The notes: a model not told the origin generated them from the sequence alone. A stretch of 64,000 nucleotides of DNA from JBFWUM01 sp050247255 (GCA_050247255.1 JBFWUM010000022.1:1-64000), one strand, 5' to 3'; shown: positions 1 through 10,582, counted from the first letter of the stretch. Program-made: numbers and translations.

Positions 1-527
1 TGCGGGCGGCGGTGGAGACGACGCTGGAGCGCGGCGCGCCGCTGCGCGGGGCAAGCACCATCACGCAGCAGCTGGCGAAGAACCTGTACCTGTCGGAGTC
101 GCGCGATCCGCTGCGCAAGCTGCGGGAGCTGATCATCGCGCGGCGGCTCGAGGCCGGGCTGCCGAAGGCGCGGATCCTCGAGATCTATCTCAACGTGATC
201 GAGTGGGGCGACGGCATCTGGGGCGTCGAGGCGGCGTCGCGCACCTACTTCGGCATCCCCGCGTCGCGGGTGAATGCCGACCAGGCGGCGCTGCTGGCGG
301 CGGTGATCATCAACCCGCGGGTGCTGAACGCCGGGAACCCGAGCGCGCGGGTGCTGCGGCGGCAGCGGTTGATTCGCGGCCGCATGCGCGGGGTCGACCC
401 ACCGACGCCGGCGGCCACGCCTGTCCCGGCGGCTGCGCCGGAGCCCGAACCGGTCCCCGAGGTAATCCCCGAGCTGTTGCCAGCCGAGCCGATTCCGGAG
501 GAGCCGCCACCGCCGACACCTGAATAA
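1..527 (+). CDS. mtgA: Monofunctional peptidoglycan transglycosylase, 5'-truncated
   Basis: The frame is open from the first bases of the window, so the N-terminus lies upstream; the GTG at 12 is an internal valine. The protein is a GT51 glycosyltransferase, the family that polymerises lipid II into glycan strands on the outer face of the inner membrane. The STITQQLAKNLYLS motif, the ARRLE/ILEIYLN segment and NVIEWG are all visible; the first catalytic-glutamate motif would lie upstream. No transpeptidase domain follows, which favours MtgA over a class A PBP. The last 45 or so residues are a Pro/Glu/Ala-rich tail outside the normal fold. Confidence 0.85.
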   Translation, partial: RAAVETTLERGAPLRGASTITQQLAKNLYLSESRDPLRKLRELIIARRLEAGLPKARILEIYLNVIEWGDGIWGVEAASRTYFGIPASRVNADQAALLAAVIINPRVLNAGNPSARVLRRQRLIRGRMRGVDPPTPAATPVPAAAPEPEPVPEVIPELLPAEPIPEEPPPPTPE

Positions 528-551
528 TTTCTTTATGGCTGAGTGCAGGGG

Positions 552-567
552 CGGCCCCCCGGGGCCG
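552..567. other. GC-rich dyad after mtgA
   Basis: CGGCCCCCCGGGGCCG forms a perfect dyad 25 bases after the mtgA stop. It has no T-run, so it is at best a weak or factor-assisted terminator. The rest of 528-703 shows nothing recognisable. Confidence 0.3.
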
Positions 568-727
568 ATGATCCCTTATGAAAGCATGCGGCAAGGCGGC
601 GCAAATCGCTGCATCAGCTTGACGGGCTTTCACTTAGCGACCTATAGTCAACGCGCTCGCACCGGAAACAATTGAAGAGCAGGAACCTCCGGGCCCACAG
701 GCGGTGTGCGCTCGCGTGGCCGCACCG

Positions 728-1546
728 ATGATCAACTACACCGAACGGGTCTCCCTCCTCATGGAGGACATCGTCCAGAGGGTCCCGGCGCTTTCCTTCA
801 TCGACATGAGCCGCGTGCTCGTGTTCGCGCGCGCCGGACGGACGGGGGCCGACGGTGCCTACGCCACCTGCCACTGCATCTCGCTGCCGTCGAGCGAACC
901 TGGCTACTACTTCTGGCGCGACCGGGTCACGGGCGAGCTGACGCGCCGCTCCGAGTGGTTCGTCACCAAGTCACCCGAGGTCCTCATCGGCGGCACGGCG
1001 ATCGACTACATGATCTCGTTCACGCTGCCGCGCTTCTGCGACCAGGCGCTGGCGACGTCGCGCAAGCGGGTGCACTATCCCGGGCAGCCGAACTGGCTGG
1101 CGAAGCTCGACACGCTGATCCACGAGCTGTATCACATCGATCCCGAGCGCCCCGGCATTCGCCGCCTGGAGAAGGCCGACGGCACCTGGTCGGCGAACTG
1201 CCACAGCCCGCGCTTCTTCGAGGAGGTGGTGGCGATGGTGCACCAGTACCTGAAGAGCGATCCCGATCCCGCCGTCTACGACTTCCTGCAGATGGATTTC
1301 GAGGAACTGGCCGCGCGCCACGGCGGCGTCTGCGGCACGACGTTCCGCTCGTTCCCGTGCTACCCGCAGCGCTATACCGAGGTGCTCGACCCGCAGCCGG
1401 CGGAGGCGGAGGCGACGTGCCCCGTGGAGCCGCTGAAGGTGCCGCACATGAAGACGCGGTTCACGGACGACGACCTGGCCGTCCGAGAGTTCCTGCCGAC
1501 GACATCGCGTGCGCTGATCCGCAAGGGGCGGTTCGTCGCGGCCTGA
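728..1546 (+). CDS. HExxH putative zinc metallopeptidase-like protein
   Basis: A 272-residue protein with a clear HELYH motif (about residues 132-136 from the ATG at 728), the zinc-binding and catalytic signature of gluzincin metallopeptidases. There is no signal peptide, so it is probably cytoplasmic. It is cysteine-rich for its size (ATCHC, RFCDQ, ANCHS, GVCGT, FPCYP). Similar short HELYHID-type proteins are usually annotated as putative metallopeptidases of unknown substrate. A GTG at 704 would add eight residues; the ATG is preferred because the extra residues look nondescript and neither start has a good ribosome-binding site. Activity and substrate cannot be inferred. Confidence 0.7.
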   Translation: MINYTERVSLLMEDIVQRVPALSFIDMSRVLVFARAGRTGADGAYATCHCISLPSSEPGYYFWRDRVTGELTRRSEWFVTKSPEVLIGGTAIDYMISFTLPRFCDQALATSRKRVHYPGQPNWLAKLDTLIHELYHIDPERPGIRRLEKADGTWSANCHSPRFFEEVVAMVHQYLKSDPDPAVYDFLQMDFEELAARHGGVCGTTFRSFPCYPQRYTEVLDPQPAEAEATCPVEPLKVPHMKTRFTDDDLAVREFLPTTSRALIRKGRFVAA

Positions 1547-1617
1547 TCACGATCAACCACGAAATCCACGAAATTCACGAGGGCCACGAGCCCGTCTTTT
1601 GACGTTCGTTCCCGCGT

Positions 1618-1674
1618 AGCCACGGAGGGACCGAGACGGATTGGCCACAAAGGGCACGAAGACCACAAAGGTGG
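1618..1674 (+). repeat. Left inverted repeat of toxin-antitoxin islet (CACGAAGG family)
   Basis: Reading inward this strand runs GCCACGGAGGG, then GACGGATT, then CCACAAAGGGCACGAAGA. The same order of words is found on the minus strand at 2646-2713, so the two copies form an inverted pair around the toxin-antitoxin genes. A looser run of the same CACGAA words occupies 1557-1590. Confidence 0.7.
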
Positions 1675-1680
1675 CCTGGT

Positions 1681-2089
1681 TCAGACGGTCATGATCTCGA
1701 GCAGATCGGAGACCGGCGAAGTCTTCCACGTTGCGGGTGTACAGCGGCAGGTCGGCGGCAACGGCGGTTGCCGCGATGAAGAGGTCGACGGCGCGGCGCA
1801 CGCGGGCTTTTCGGCCAGCATTCGCGACCGCCGCGTAGACGCGGCCATAGGCCCGCGCGACATTGGCGTCGACGGGAAGCGGCTCGAACGTGGCCTCGGC
1901 CCGTTGCAGCCGGTCCTGGCGACGTGCCCGCTCCAGCGGATCCGTGGTCGCGTGTGGCCCGGCCGCGAGTTCGGCCATGGTCATCACGGATACCGCGCAT
2001 TCGATCGGCAGATGCGCCGGCTCGATCTGCTCCAGGTCGATGATGACCGACGTGTCGAGTAATCCCCGCGAGTGCCGCCGATCAGCCAC
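1681..2089 (-). pseudogene. vapC: VapC-type PIN toxin with apparent 1-nt frameshift near the C-terminus
   Basis: A PIN-domain ribonuclease, the toxin of type II VapBC modules, which cleaves RNA (often tRNA). Acidic active-site residues are visible in LLDTSVIIDLE, the Glu of TMAELAAG, and DLFIAATA, followed by the typical LYTRNVEDFAGL. After that the frame runs on for about 43 codons of repeat-derived sequence to 1553. The alternative frame instead gives DLLEIMTV and a stop at 1681, the expected VapC ending. Removing one G of the pair at 708-709 of the 1 kb block (1708-1709) restores it. The GTG start overlaps the antitoxin stop by 8 bases. It may be a real mutation or a sequencing error. Confidence 0.75.
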
Positions 2090-2336
2090 GCGGCGTCGGA
2101 TCCTGGTTGATCAGGGCATCCACATCCTTCCGGAACCGCTTTCGGGCAATCCGGGGCGCTCCCTTGAACGCTGCGACGATCGCGTCAGCCGCCACGAAGA
2201 CGCGCGGCTTGACCGGCAGCAGCTCGCCAACCGGTACGCCGTTGCGCGTAACGGTGAACGACTCGCCGTTGTCGAGCGCGCGCATGATGCGCCCGCTGTC
2301 GTTTCGCAGTTCCCGTTGCGTGATCCGCCGGCTCAC
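2082..2336 (-). CDS. Phd/YefM-family antitoxin paired with the PIN toxin
   Basis: An 84-residue antitoxin whose N-terminus (RRITQRELRNDSGRIMRAL, then GESFTVTRNGVPVGEL) is the standard Phd/YefM fold that binds operator DNA as a dimer. The C-terminal half would wrap the toxin. It lies upstream of and overlaps the vapC start by 8 bases, the usual order and coupling for autoregulated toxin-antitoxin pairs. The module is expressed toward the left inverted repeat. The C-terminus is basic (RKRFRKD), somewhat unusual but within the family range. Confidence 0.85.
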   Translation of the reverse strand: MSRRITQRELRNDSGRIMRALDNGESFTVTRNGVPVGELLPVKPRVFVAADAIVAAFKGAPRIARKRFRKDVDALINQDPTPRG

Positions 2337-2424
2337 GGGCCAATCGTAGCACTCGCGCTACGATGGCGGAGATGGGGTCGGTTGCGAGATTGACTGGCCA
2401 TAGGGCCATGGCCACAATGGAGCC

Positions 2425-2676
2425 ATGAAGGCGGTGGCCGCGGGCCAGTTCAAGGATCGCTGTTTCAAGCTCCTCGACGAGGTCGAGAAGTCAAAGACAC
2501 CGATCGTCGTGACGAAGCGTGGCCGGCCGGTCGCGAAGGTCGTGCCGTATCTGCCGGCCGCCGAGCGCTCGCGGAGCCTGATCGGCAGCGTGCGCGAAAG
2601 CGGTGATCCCTACGGCACCGGCGAAGCGTGGGATGACAAAGTCAGCCTTCGTGATCTTCGTGCCCTTCGTGGTTAA
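2425..2676 (+). CDS. Orphan Phd/YefM-type antitoxin with repeat-encoded tail
   Basis: An 83-residue antitoxin-like protein: AAGQFKDRCFKLLDEVE, then PIVVTKRGRPVAKVVPY, the DNA-binding Phd fold. It is divergent from the other antitoxin (89 bases apart), and no toxin follows, since the next gene converges and overlaps by 4 bases. The final residues VSLRDLRALRG and the stop are encoded by CTTCGTG words of the right inverted repeat. The protein has therefore lost or replaced its normal end, where relatives finish soon after the GEAWD-like segment. It may be a solitary antitoxin that neutralises or regulates toxins elsewhere. Confidence 0.8.
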   Translation: MKAVAAGQFKDRCFKLLDEVEKSKTPIVVTKRGRPVAKVVPYLPAAERSRSLIGSVRESGDPYGTGEAWDDKVSLRDLRALRG

Positions 2677-2713
2677 TCCGTCTCCGTGGCCCCCGTGCCC
2701 TCCGTGGCCACGC
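2646..2713 (-). repeat. Right inverted repeat of toxin-antitoxin islet (CACGAAGG family)
   Basis: On the minus strand this reads GGCCACGGAGGG, then GAGACGGATT, then CCACGAAGGGCACGAAGA, matching the left copy at 1618-1674 in the same inward order, with about 13 extra bases after GGAGGG. It supplies the end of the orphan antitoxin gene and the end of the NlpC gene. Confidence 0.7.
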
Positions 2714-3281
2714 GTCGCGCCCCCACGAACCGCGGCCGCCAGTAGCTCGATCCGTAACTCTCGACCCTGACCACCCCGCGCGAGCTCGGCGCGTGCACGA
2801 ACTGCCCATCGCCGATCACCATCCCCACGTGCGACGCCCCCTTGTTCTCCGTGTTGAAAAACACCAGATCGCCGGGGGACACCTCGTCGAGATCGATCTC
2901 ATCGCCGGCGCGGAACTGATCCTTCGTCTCGCGTGGCAGCCGGACGCCCACCGCGTTGAACACCCACTGCACGAAGCCGCTGCAATCGAAGCCTGACGGG
3001 TCGCTCCCGCCCCAGCGGTAGGGCGTGCCGCGCAGCTTGAGCGCGGTCACGACGAGCTCGGGAAGCAGGCGGGGCTCGCCGAGACTGAAGTCTCGGGGCT
3101 CCGTACTGACTGTCGGCGGCGGCTCCGGGAGTGGCGGCGTGTCGGGCGTGCCCCTCGGCGGCAGCGGCGCGCCCGGGAACGGCCGCGGCGTCGGCCCGCC
3201 CGCGGTGGTCGGCGTACGCGCCGCGCAGGCGCCCAAGGTGGCGCTGATGAGCACGATCAGCAGGAGCCGTAGCAGCGGCAC
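2673..3281 (-). CDS. NlpC/P60 family lipoprotein (cell-wall endopeptidase)
   Basis: A 202-residue lipoprotein of the NlpC/P60 cysteine peptidase family, which cuts peptide bonds in peptidoglycan stems. A lipobox LGAC gives lipidated Cys19. A Pro-rich linker (20-70) leads to the catalytic domain, with nucleophile Cys100 in FDCSGF and His151 in SHVGMVIG; HAPSS follows. The linker contains EPRDFSLGEP, encoded exactly by a genomic palindromic repeat (3079-3096). The last residues (ATEGTGATETD) derive from the CACGGAGGG words of the neighbouring repeat. It converges with the orphan antitoxin, overlapping by 4 bases. Confidence 0.9.
   Translation of the reverse strand: MPLLRLLLIVLISATLGACAARTPTTAGGPTPRPFPGAPLPPRGTPDTPPLPEPPPTVSTEPRDFSLGEPRLLPELVVTALKLRGTPYRWGGSDPSGFDCSGFVQWVFNAVGVRLPRETKDQFRAGDEIDLDEVSPGDLVFFNTENKGASHVGMVIGDGQFVHAPSSRGVVRVESYGSSYWRPRFVGARRVATEGTGATETD
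3079..3096. repeat. CCGAGACT palindromic repeat inside the NlpC gene
   Basis: CCGAGACTGAAGTCTCGG is a perfect hairpin with 8-bp arms, lying within coding sequence for the lipoprotein linker. It belongs to the same family as the copies at 6378, 6405, 22349, 22374, 22400, 22436 and 57330. Confidence 0.85.
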
Positions 3282-3378
3282 GCCAGCATTATCGGCATAA
3301 GCGCCGATCCTGCCTAGCCTTAGCAGGTGGCAGATTCTTGACAGCTCAGGAATGTCCAGCGATCATTGACTGCAAGTT

Positions 3379-3912
3379 ATGGAGCAGGCGCTCCTTCTGA
3401 ACGCGTCGTACGAACCCCTCAAGGTCGTTCACTGGCAGAAGGCGATCACGCTCTGGTGCCAGGGGAAGGTAGAGGTGATCGCGGTCCATGACCGCGAGAT
3501 AAGGGGGGTCTCTGTCAGCTTCAAGCTGCCCTCCGTCATCCGCCTCCTCCGTTTCGTCAAGATCAAACGCCGCTTCGACTACGTCCCGTTCTCGCGCGCG
3601 AACATCTACGCCCGCGATCACCACACCTGCCAGTACTGCAGCGAGACGTATCCCACGCCTGAGCTCACCTTCGACCACGTCGTCCCGGTGGCCCAGGGCG
3701 GCCGCAAGGACTGGGAGAACATCGTCACCTGCTGCGTCACCTGCAACCGGCGCAAGGGTGGCCGCACCCCGGCCGAGGCCGGCATGCGCCTGCTCAAGCC
3801 GCCGCGGCGGCCCGACTCGGCGCCGGCGATCCGGATTACGATCGGCTTGAGGAACGCGCCAGAGAGCTGGCGCGACTTCCTCTACTGGAACGCCGAGCTC
3901 GACGAAACCTGA
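3379..3912 (+). CDS. HNH endonuclease-family protein
   Basis: A 177-residue protein with an HNH nuclease domain at about residues 75-130: YARDHHTCQYC supplies the first zinc pair, DHVVPVAQGG the HN core, then N in WENIVTCCVTCNRRKGG, which also carries the second CxxC. The N-terminal 70 residues (LLNASYEPLKVVHWQKAI) match the stand-alone HNH proteins common in free-living bacteria, which have no known phage or restriction partner. The role is probably DNA processing, but the target is unknown. The stop codon overlaps the likely CTG start of the next gene, suggesting co-translation. Confidence 0.85.
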   Translation: MEQALLLNASYEPLKVVHWQKAITLWCQGKVEVIAVHDREIRGVSVSFKLPSVIRLLRFVKIKRRFDYVPFSRANIYARDHHTCQYCSETYPTPELTFDHVVPVAQGGRKDWENIVTCCVTCNRRKGGRTPAEAGMRLLKPPRRPDSAPAIRITIGLRNAPESWRDFLYWNAELDET

Positions 3913-4880
3913 CGATTACTTCTCTCTCACCGCTGCGCGCGGTCGGTGGCGGACGCGTCACCCTTCACGGCTCAGACTTCAACGTCGATGAACCCATCGG
4001 CGTGACCGCCGGCGGTGTGCCCGCGCGCGTCTCCTTTGCCAGCAGCGAGCGCATCGCCTTCACCCTGCCCGACGATCTCGACGGCGGCCGCGTGCCGGTG
4101 CGCCTCGACGCGCTCCCGGGAGAAACCGTCTACCTGTCGGTGGGGGCGACCTGGGCGGCGGGCCTCCACCAGGTCGACAGCCCGGCGTTCGATGCGGATG
4201 GCAACCTCTATGTGACCTACAGCGGGTCGCGTGGCCAGGAGGCGCCGGTCTCGATCTTCCGCGTGACCCCTGACGGCACCCGCGAGCCGTTCGTCTCGGG
4301 CATCGTCAACGCGACGTCGATGTGCATCGGCCCGGACGGCAAGCTCTACGTCTCGAGCCGCTTCGAAGGGGCGGTCTACCGCATCGCGGATGACGGGAGC
4401 CATGAACAGGTGGCGTCGGACCTGGGCGTGGCCTGCGGGATCGCCTTCGACCGCGACGGCTGGATGTTCGTCGGCGATCGCTCGGGCACGGTGTTCCGCG
4501 TCCGAGACGGCCGCGCCACGGCGTTCGCGACGCTGCCGCCCAGCGTCGCGGCGTTCCACCTGGCGATGAGCCCCGACGGCGACCTGCTCGTCACGGCGCC
4601 GACCCTTGGCACCTACGACTTCCTGTATCGCATCGATCGCCACGGTACGGTCAGCATGCTGCCGCACGTGATGGGGCGGCCGCAGGGAATCGCCTTCGGC
4701 CCGGACGGCGCGTTCTACGTGGTGGATGCCCTCGCCGGCAGCAGCGGCCTGTTTCGCGTGCCGCTCGACGGCGGCGAACCGGAGCTGGTGCTGTCGGGCG
4801 CGGCGCTCATCGGCGTGGCCTTCGGCCCGTCAGGCGGCCTGGCGGTTTGCTCCAACGAAACCGCGTACCTATTCGATTAA
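3909..4880 (+). CDS. IPT/TIG plus NHL/SMP-30-like beta-propeller protein with likely CTG start
   Basis: The first recognisable start is GTG at 4002. However, the same frame upstream encodes a good IPT/TIG domain opening (ITSLSPLRAVGGGRVTLHG) directly after CTG-ACG-ATT at 3909, with no ATG, GTG or TTG. The CTG sits as CTGA over the HNH stop, the position where an ATGA overlap would normally be. The protein would be about 323 residues: TIG domain 1-70, then six-bladed propeller repeats (FDADGNLYVTYSG, IGPDGKLYVSS, MSPDGDLLVTAP, FGPDGAFYVVD) like SMP-30/gluconolactonase proteins. There is no signal peptide. Function unknown. Confidence 0.7.
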   Translation: MTITSLSPLRAVGGGRVTLHGSDFNVDEPIGVTAGGVPARVSFASSERIAFTLPDDLDGGRVPVRLDALPGETVYLSVGATWAAGLHQVDSPAFDADGNLYVTYSGSRGQEAPVSIFRVTPDGTREPFVSGIVNATSMCIGPDGKLYVSSRFEGAVYRIADDGSHEQVASDLGVACGIAFDRDGWMFVGDRSGTVFRVRDGRATAFATLPPSVAAFHLAMSPDGDLLVTAPTLGTYDFLYRIDRHGTVSMLPHVMGRPQGIAFGPDGAFYVVDALAGSSGLFRVPLDGGEPELVLSGAALIGVAFGPSGGLAVCSNETAYLFD

Positions 4881-4892
4881 ACTCAGCGGCGC

Positions 4893-6377
4893 ATGACGCA
4901 ACTGTTTGCGCGGAAACCGATCGCGGATCTGCTCCCGGGCGACGACAGCCGATCGCTGAAGCGGGTCCTCGGTGCCGGCGACCTGATCATGCTGGCGATC
5001 GGCGCGGTGATCGGCGCCGGCATTTTTGGCGCCATCGGCACCGCTGCCGCCGGGCAAGTCGGGCCTGACGGCGAGGTGATTCGCTACGGCGCCGGGCCGG
5101 GCCTCGTCTTCTCGTTCCTGCTGCTCGGCGGCGCGTGCGCGCTGGCGGCGCTCTGCTACGCCGAGCTCGCGGCGATGATTCCGCAGGCGGGCAGCGCCTA
5201 CGCGTATTCCTACGCGACGCTGGGCGAGCTGGTGGCCTGGATCATCGGCTGGGACCTGATCCTCGAGTACGCGGTCGGCAACGTCGCGGTCGCCATCTCG
5301 TGGGGCGACTACTTCAACACGCTGCTGCGCGGCGTCGGCATCGACCTGCCGTTGTGGCTGACCACTGGCTACCGGACGGCGGCCCTCAGCTCCAATCCCG
5401 ATGTCAGCGCGTTGCTGACGACGGCGCCGCAGGTGGCGGGGATTCCGATTCTCGTCAACCTACCGGCCTTCGGCATCGTCATGCTGATCACCTGGCTGCT
5501 GCTGCGCGGCGCGCGGGAGAGCTCCACGGCCAACAAGGTGATGGTGGTGGTGAAGCTGATGGCGCTGGCACTCTTCATCGGCGTCGGACTGATGAACATC
5601 AACCCGGCCAACTACGAGCCGTTCGCGCCGAACGGCTTCACCGGCATCCACCAGGGCGCGGCCATCGTCTTTTTTGCGTATATCGGCTTCGATGCCATCT
5701 CGACGGCAGCCGAGGAGACGAAGAACCCGCAGCGCAACCTGCCGATAGGCATCCTCGGCGGCCTGGCCGTCTGTACGGTCATCTACGTCATCGTCGGCAT
5801 CGTGCTCACCGGCATCGTGCCGTACGACCAGCTGGCCGTTGCCGACCCGCTGGCGCGCGCGCTCGAGCTGATCGGCTACACGCGCGTCGGCTGGATCGTC
5901 GCGCTGGGCGCGGCGGTGTCGATGGCCACGGTGCTGCTGGTGTTCCAGTACGGCCAGCCGCGCATCTTCTTCTCGATGGCGCGCGACGGGCTGCTGCCGC
6001 AGTGGGCGGCGAAGATCGACCCGAAGACGCGCATCCCGTACGTGACGACGCTGCTGACCGGCGTGATCGTGGCCGTGGCCTCGCTCGTCGGCGATGCGGC
6101 GGAGACCTACGACCTGACCAACATCGGCACGCTGTTCGCCTTCGCGCTCGTCTGCGCCGGCGTGCTCGTGCTGCGCGTGAAGGAGCCGGACCGGCCCCGC
6201 CCGTTCAAGGTGCCGTTCGTCTGGGTCATCGCGCCGCTCGGCATCCTCGCCTGCCTGTTCGTGATGGTCGGCCTGCCGTACCAGGCGTGGGAGCGGTTCG
6301 CCATCTGGCTCGTCATCGGGACGGCGATCTACGTTCTCTACGGCTACAGGCACAGCAAGCTGCGCAGAAGTCGCTAG
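4893..6377 (+). CDS. APC-superfamily cationic amino-acid permease
   Basis: A 494-residue inner-membrane transporter with about 12 hydrophobic segments. The N-terminal LGAGDLIMLAIGAVIGAGIF is the APC helix 1 motif with the substrate-binding GAGIF turn. FFAYIGFDAISTAAEE matches the helix 6 region of cationic amino-acid transporters (CAT/YfnA group), followed by the conserved EETKNPQRNLPIGI loop. The length is typical of bacterial CAT-like carriers, so it probably imports basic or small neutral amino acids by proton coupling. It starts 12 bases after the propeller gene and is followed by two palindromic repeats. Confidence 0.9.
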   Translation: MTQLFARKPIADLLPGDDSRSLKRVLGAGDLIMLAIGAVIGAGIFGAIGTAAAGQVGPDGEVIRYGAGPGLVFSFLLLGGACALAALCYAELAAMIPQAGSAYAYSYATLGELVAWIIGWDLILEYAVGNVAVAISWGDYFNTLLRGVGIDLPLWLTTGYRTAALSSNPDVSALLTTAPQVAGIPILVNLPAFGIVMLITWLLLRGARESSTANKVMVVVKLMALALFIGVGLMNINPANYEPFAPNGFTGIHQGAAIVFFAYIGFDAISTAAEETKNPQRNLPIGILGGLAVCTVIYVIVGIVLTGIVPYDQLAVADPLARALELIGYTRVGWIVALGAAVSMATVLLVFQYGQPRIFFSMARDGLLPQWAAKIDPKTRIPYVTTLLTGVIVAVASLVGDAAETYDLTNIGTLFAFALVCAGVLVLRVKEPDRPRPFKVPFVWVIAPLGILACLFVMVGLPYQAWERFAIWLVIGTAIYVLYGYRHSKLRRSR

Positions 6378-6422
6378 CCGAGACTAAAGTCTCGGGCTCC
6401 ATTTCCGAGACTAAAGTCTCGG
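6378..6422. repeat. Two tandem CCGAGACT palindromic repeats
   Basis: CCGAGACTAAAGTCTCGG occurs at 6378-6395 and again at 6405-6422, each followed by GCTCC. They lie between the permease stop and uvrA and could form two adjacent hairpins in the read-through RNA. Confidence 0.9.
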
Positions 6423-6440
6423 GCTCCATCCGGGCCCTGA

Positions 6441-6468
6441 TAGAATGAGAGATTCGGGAAATCCCGAA
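6441..6468 (+). promoter_or_regulatory. Candidate uvrA promoter -10 with overlapping dyad
   Basis: TAGAAT at 6441-6446 resembles a -10 box. Just downstream, TTCGGGA (6453-6459) and TCCCGAA (6462-6468) form a perfect 7-bp dyad with a 2-base spacer, centred near the predicted transcription start. A repressor such as LexA would be expected for uvrA, but the dyad matches no LexA box I know, so this is inference. Confidence 0.45.
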
Positions 6469-6488
6469 GTTTCTCATAAGGGCAGACA

Positions 6489-9440
<2,952 letters not shown>

Positions 9441-9452
9441 GCGAAGCTGGCG

Positions 9453-9476
9453 TAGGGCACCCCTTTACGGGGTGCC
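9453..9476. repeat. GGCACCCC/GGGGTGCC hairpin repeat after uvrA
   Basis: TAGG precedes arm GGCACCCC (9456-9463), loop TTTAC and arm GGGGTGCC (9469-9476). It lacks a T-run. Near-identical copies occur at 23112-23136 (inverted) and 44693-44716. The remainder of the 9441-9676 spacer shows nothing else recognisable. Confidence 0.85.
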
Positions 9477-9676
9477 ACCGTGGTAATATCGCCACAGTCT
9501 ATCGGCCGGTTGTTGTGGCTCGATGACCACAGACGGAGACTGCGCCATTTCTCACCGCTGCCACGCCCCGTTCGTAATGTCATGCACTCATGGCAGTTAC
9601 CAGCGGGCGCTGAAAACTTCACATTCCGGCACTCAGCTTGCTTGGGCTTCGACAGCCCCTCTTGCGTGAGCGCGTG

Positions 9677-10582
9677 ATGACCGTCCAGCGGACCCTTCGC
9701 CGATCGACCTCCTGTGCGGGGATCGGCCTCCATTCAGGCAACAAGGTCACCCTGTCGCTCAAGCCGGCGCCGGCGGACTCCGGTATCCGGTTCCGCCGCT
9801 CGGACCTGGGCGGTCTCGAAGTGCCGGCTACCGTGCAGCACGTCGGCGGCATCAACTACGCCACCGGGCTGATGCGGGATGCGGTGAAGGTCGACACCGT
9901 CGAGCACCTGCTCGCCGCGCTCGTCAGCCTCGGCATCGACAACGTCATCGTCGAGATGAACTCGCCGGAGGTGCCGATCATGGACGGCAGCTCGGCGCCG
10001 TTCATCTATCTGATTCAGGAAGCCGGCATCAAGAAGCAGGCGCAGCCGCGCCGCTACCTGAAGGTGCTGCGGCCGATCTCGCTGTCGCGCGGCGACAAGC
10101 GGATCGCCCTCTACCCGTCCGAGCACTTCAAGGTCACCTACAGCATTTCCTACGATCACCCGCTGCTGCGGCACCAGGCGCGGACCATGCGGATCAGCGC
10201 CGAGACGTTCGTCGAGGAGATTGCCGCCGCGCGCACGTTCACCTTCCTCAAGGAAGTGGAAATGCTGCGCCAGCAGGGGCTCGCCCTTGGCGGCTCGCTC
10301 GAGAACGCCATCGTCATCGGCGAGACGGGCGTGCTGAACAACGGCCTGCGCTTCGACGACGAGTTCGTGCGCCACAAGATTCTCGACGCCATCGGCGACA
10401 TGGCCCTGGTGGGTCACCCGGTCATCGGCCACCTCGTCGCCCACCGCGGCGGGCACGGCCTGCACACCGAGTTCGCGGCGCGCGTGCTCGAGGAGCGGGA
10501 TGCGTGGACGCTGGTCGAAGCCCCGGACGTCGTCGCGGATGCCGCGGGGGCTGTTGCGGGCGCGGCACGGGCGACCACGTAA
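9677..10582 (+). CDS. lpxC: UDP-3-O-acyl-N-acetylglucosamine deacetylase
   Basis: A 301-residue zinc enzyme catalysing the committed step of lipid A synthesis, which implies an LPS outer membrane. The zinc-binding His lies in VDTVEHLLAAL, the second His and the Asp in HKILDAIGD, and the general-acid region in HRGGHGLH near the C-terminus. MNSPEVPIMDGSSAPF is the family hallmark, and CAGIGLHSG marks the N-terminus. ATG at 9677 is chosen over the TTG at 9638 because MTVQRTL is the normal beginning. The gene appears monocistronic, ending in an intrinsic terminator, and the stop codon abuts a GAATTCAG repeat. Confidence 0.96.
   Translation: MTVQRTLRRSTSCAGIGLHSGNKVTLSLKPAPADSGIRFRRSDLGGLEVPATVQHVGGINYATGLMRDAVKVDTVEHLLAALVSLGIDNVIVEMNSPEVPIMDGSSAPFIYLIQEAGIKKQAQPRRYLKVLRPISLSRGDKRIALYPSEHFKVTYSISYDHPLLRHQARTMRISAETFVEEIAAARTFTFLKEVEMLRQQGLALGGSLENAIVIGETGVLNNGLRFDDEFVRHKILDAIGDMALVGHPVIGHLVAHRGGHGLHTEFAARVLEERDAWTLVEAPDVVADAAGAVAGAARATT

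Noticed and set aside
9456..9476. GGCACCCC hairpin considered as the intrinsic terminator of uvrA
   Set aside because: A strong stem but no T-run on either strand; treated as a repeat.
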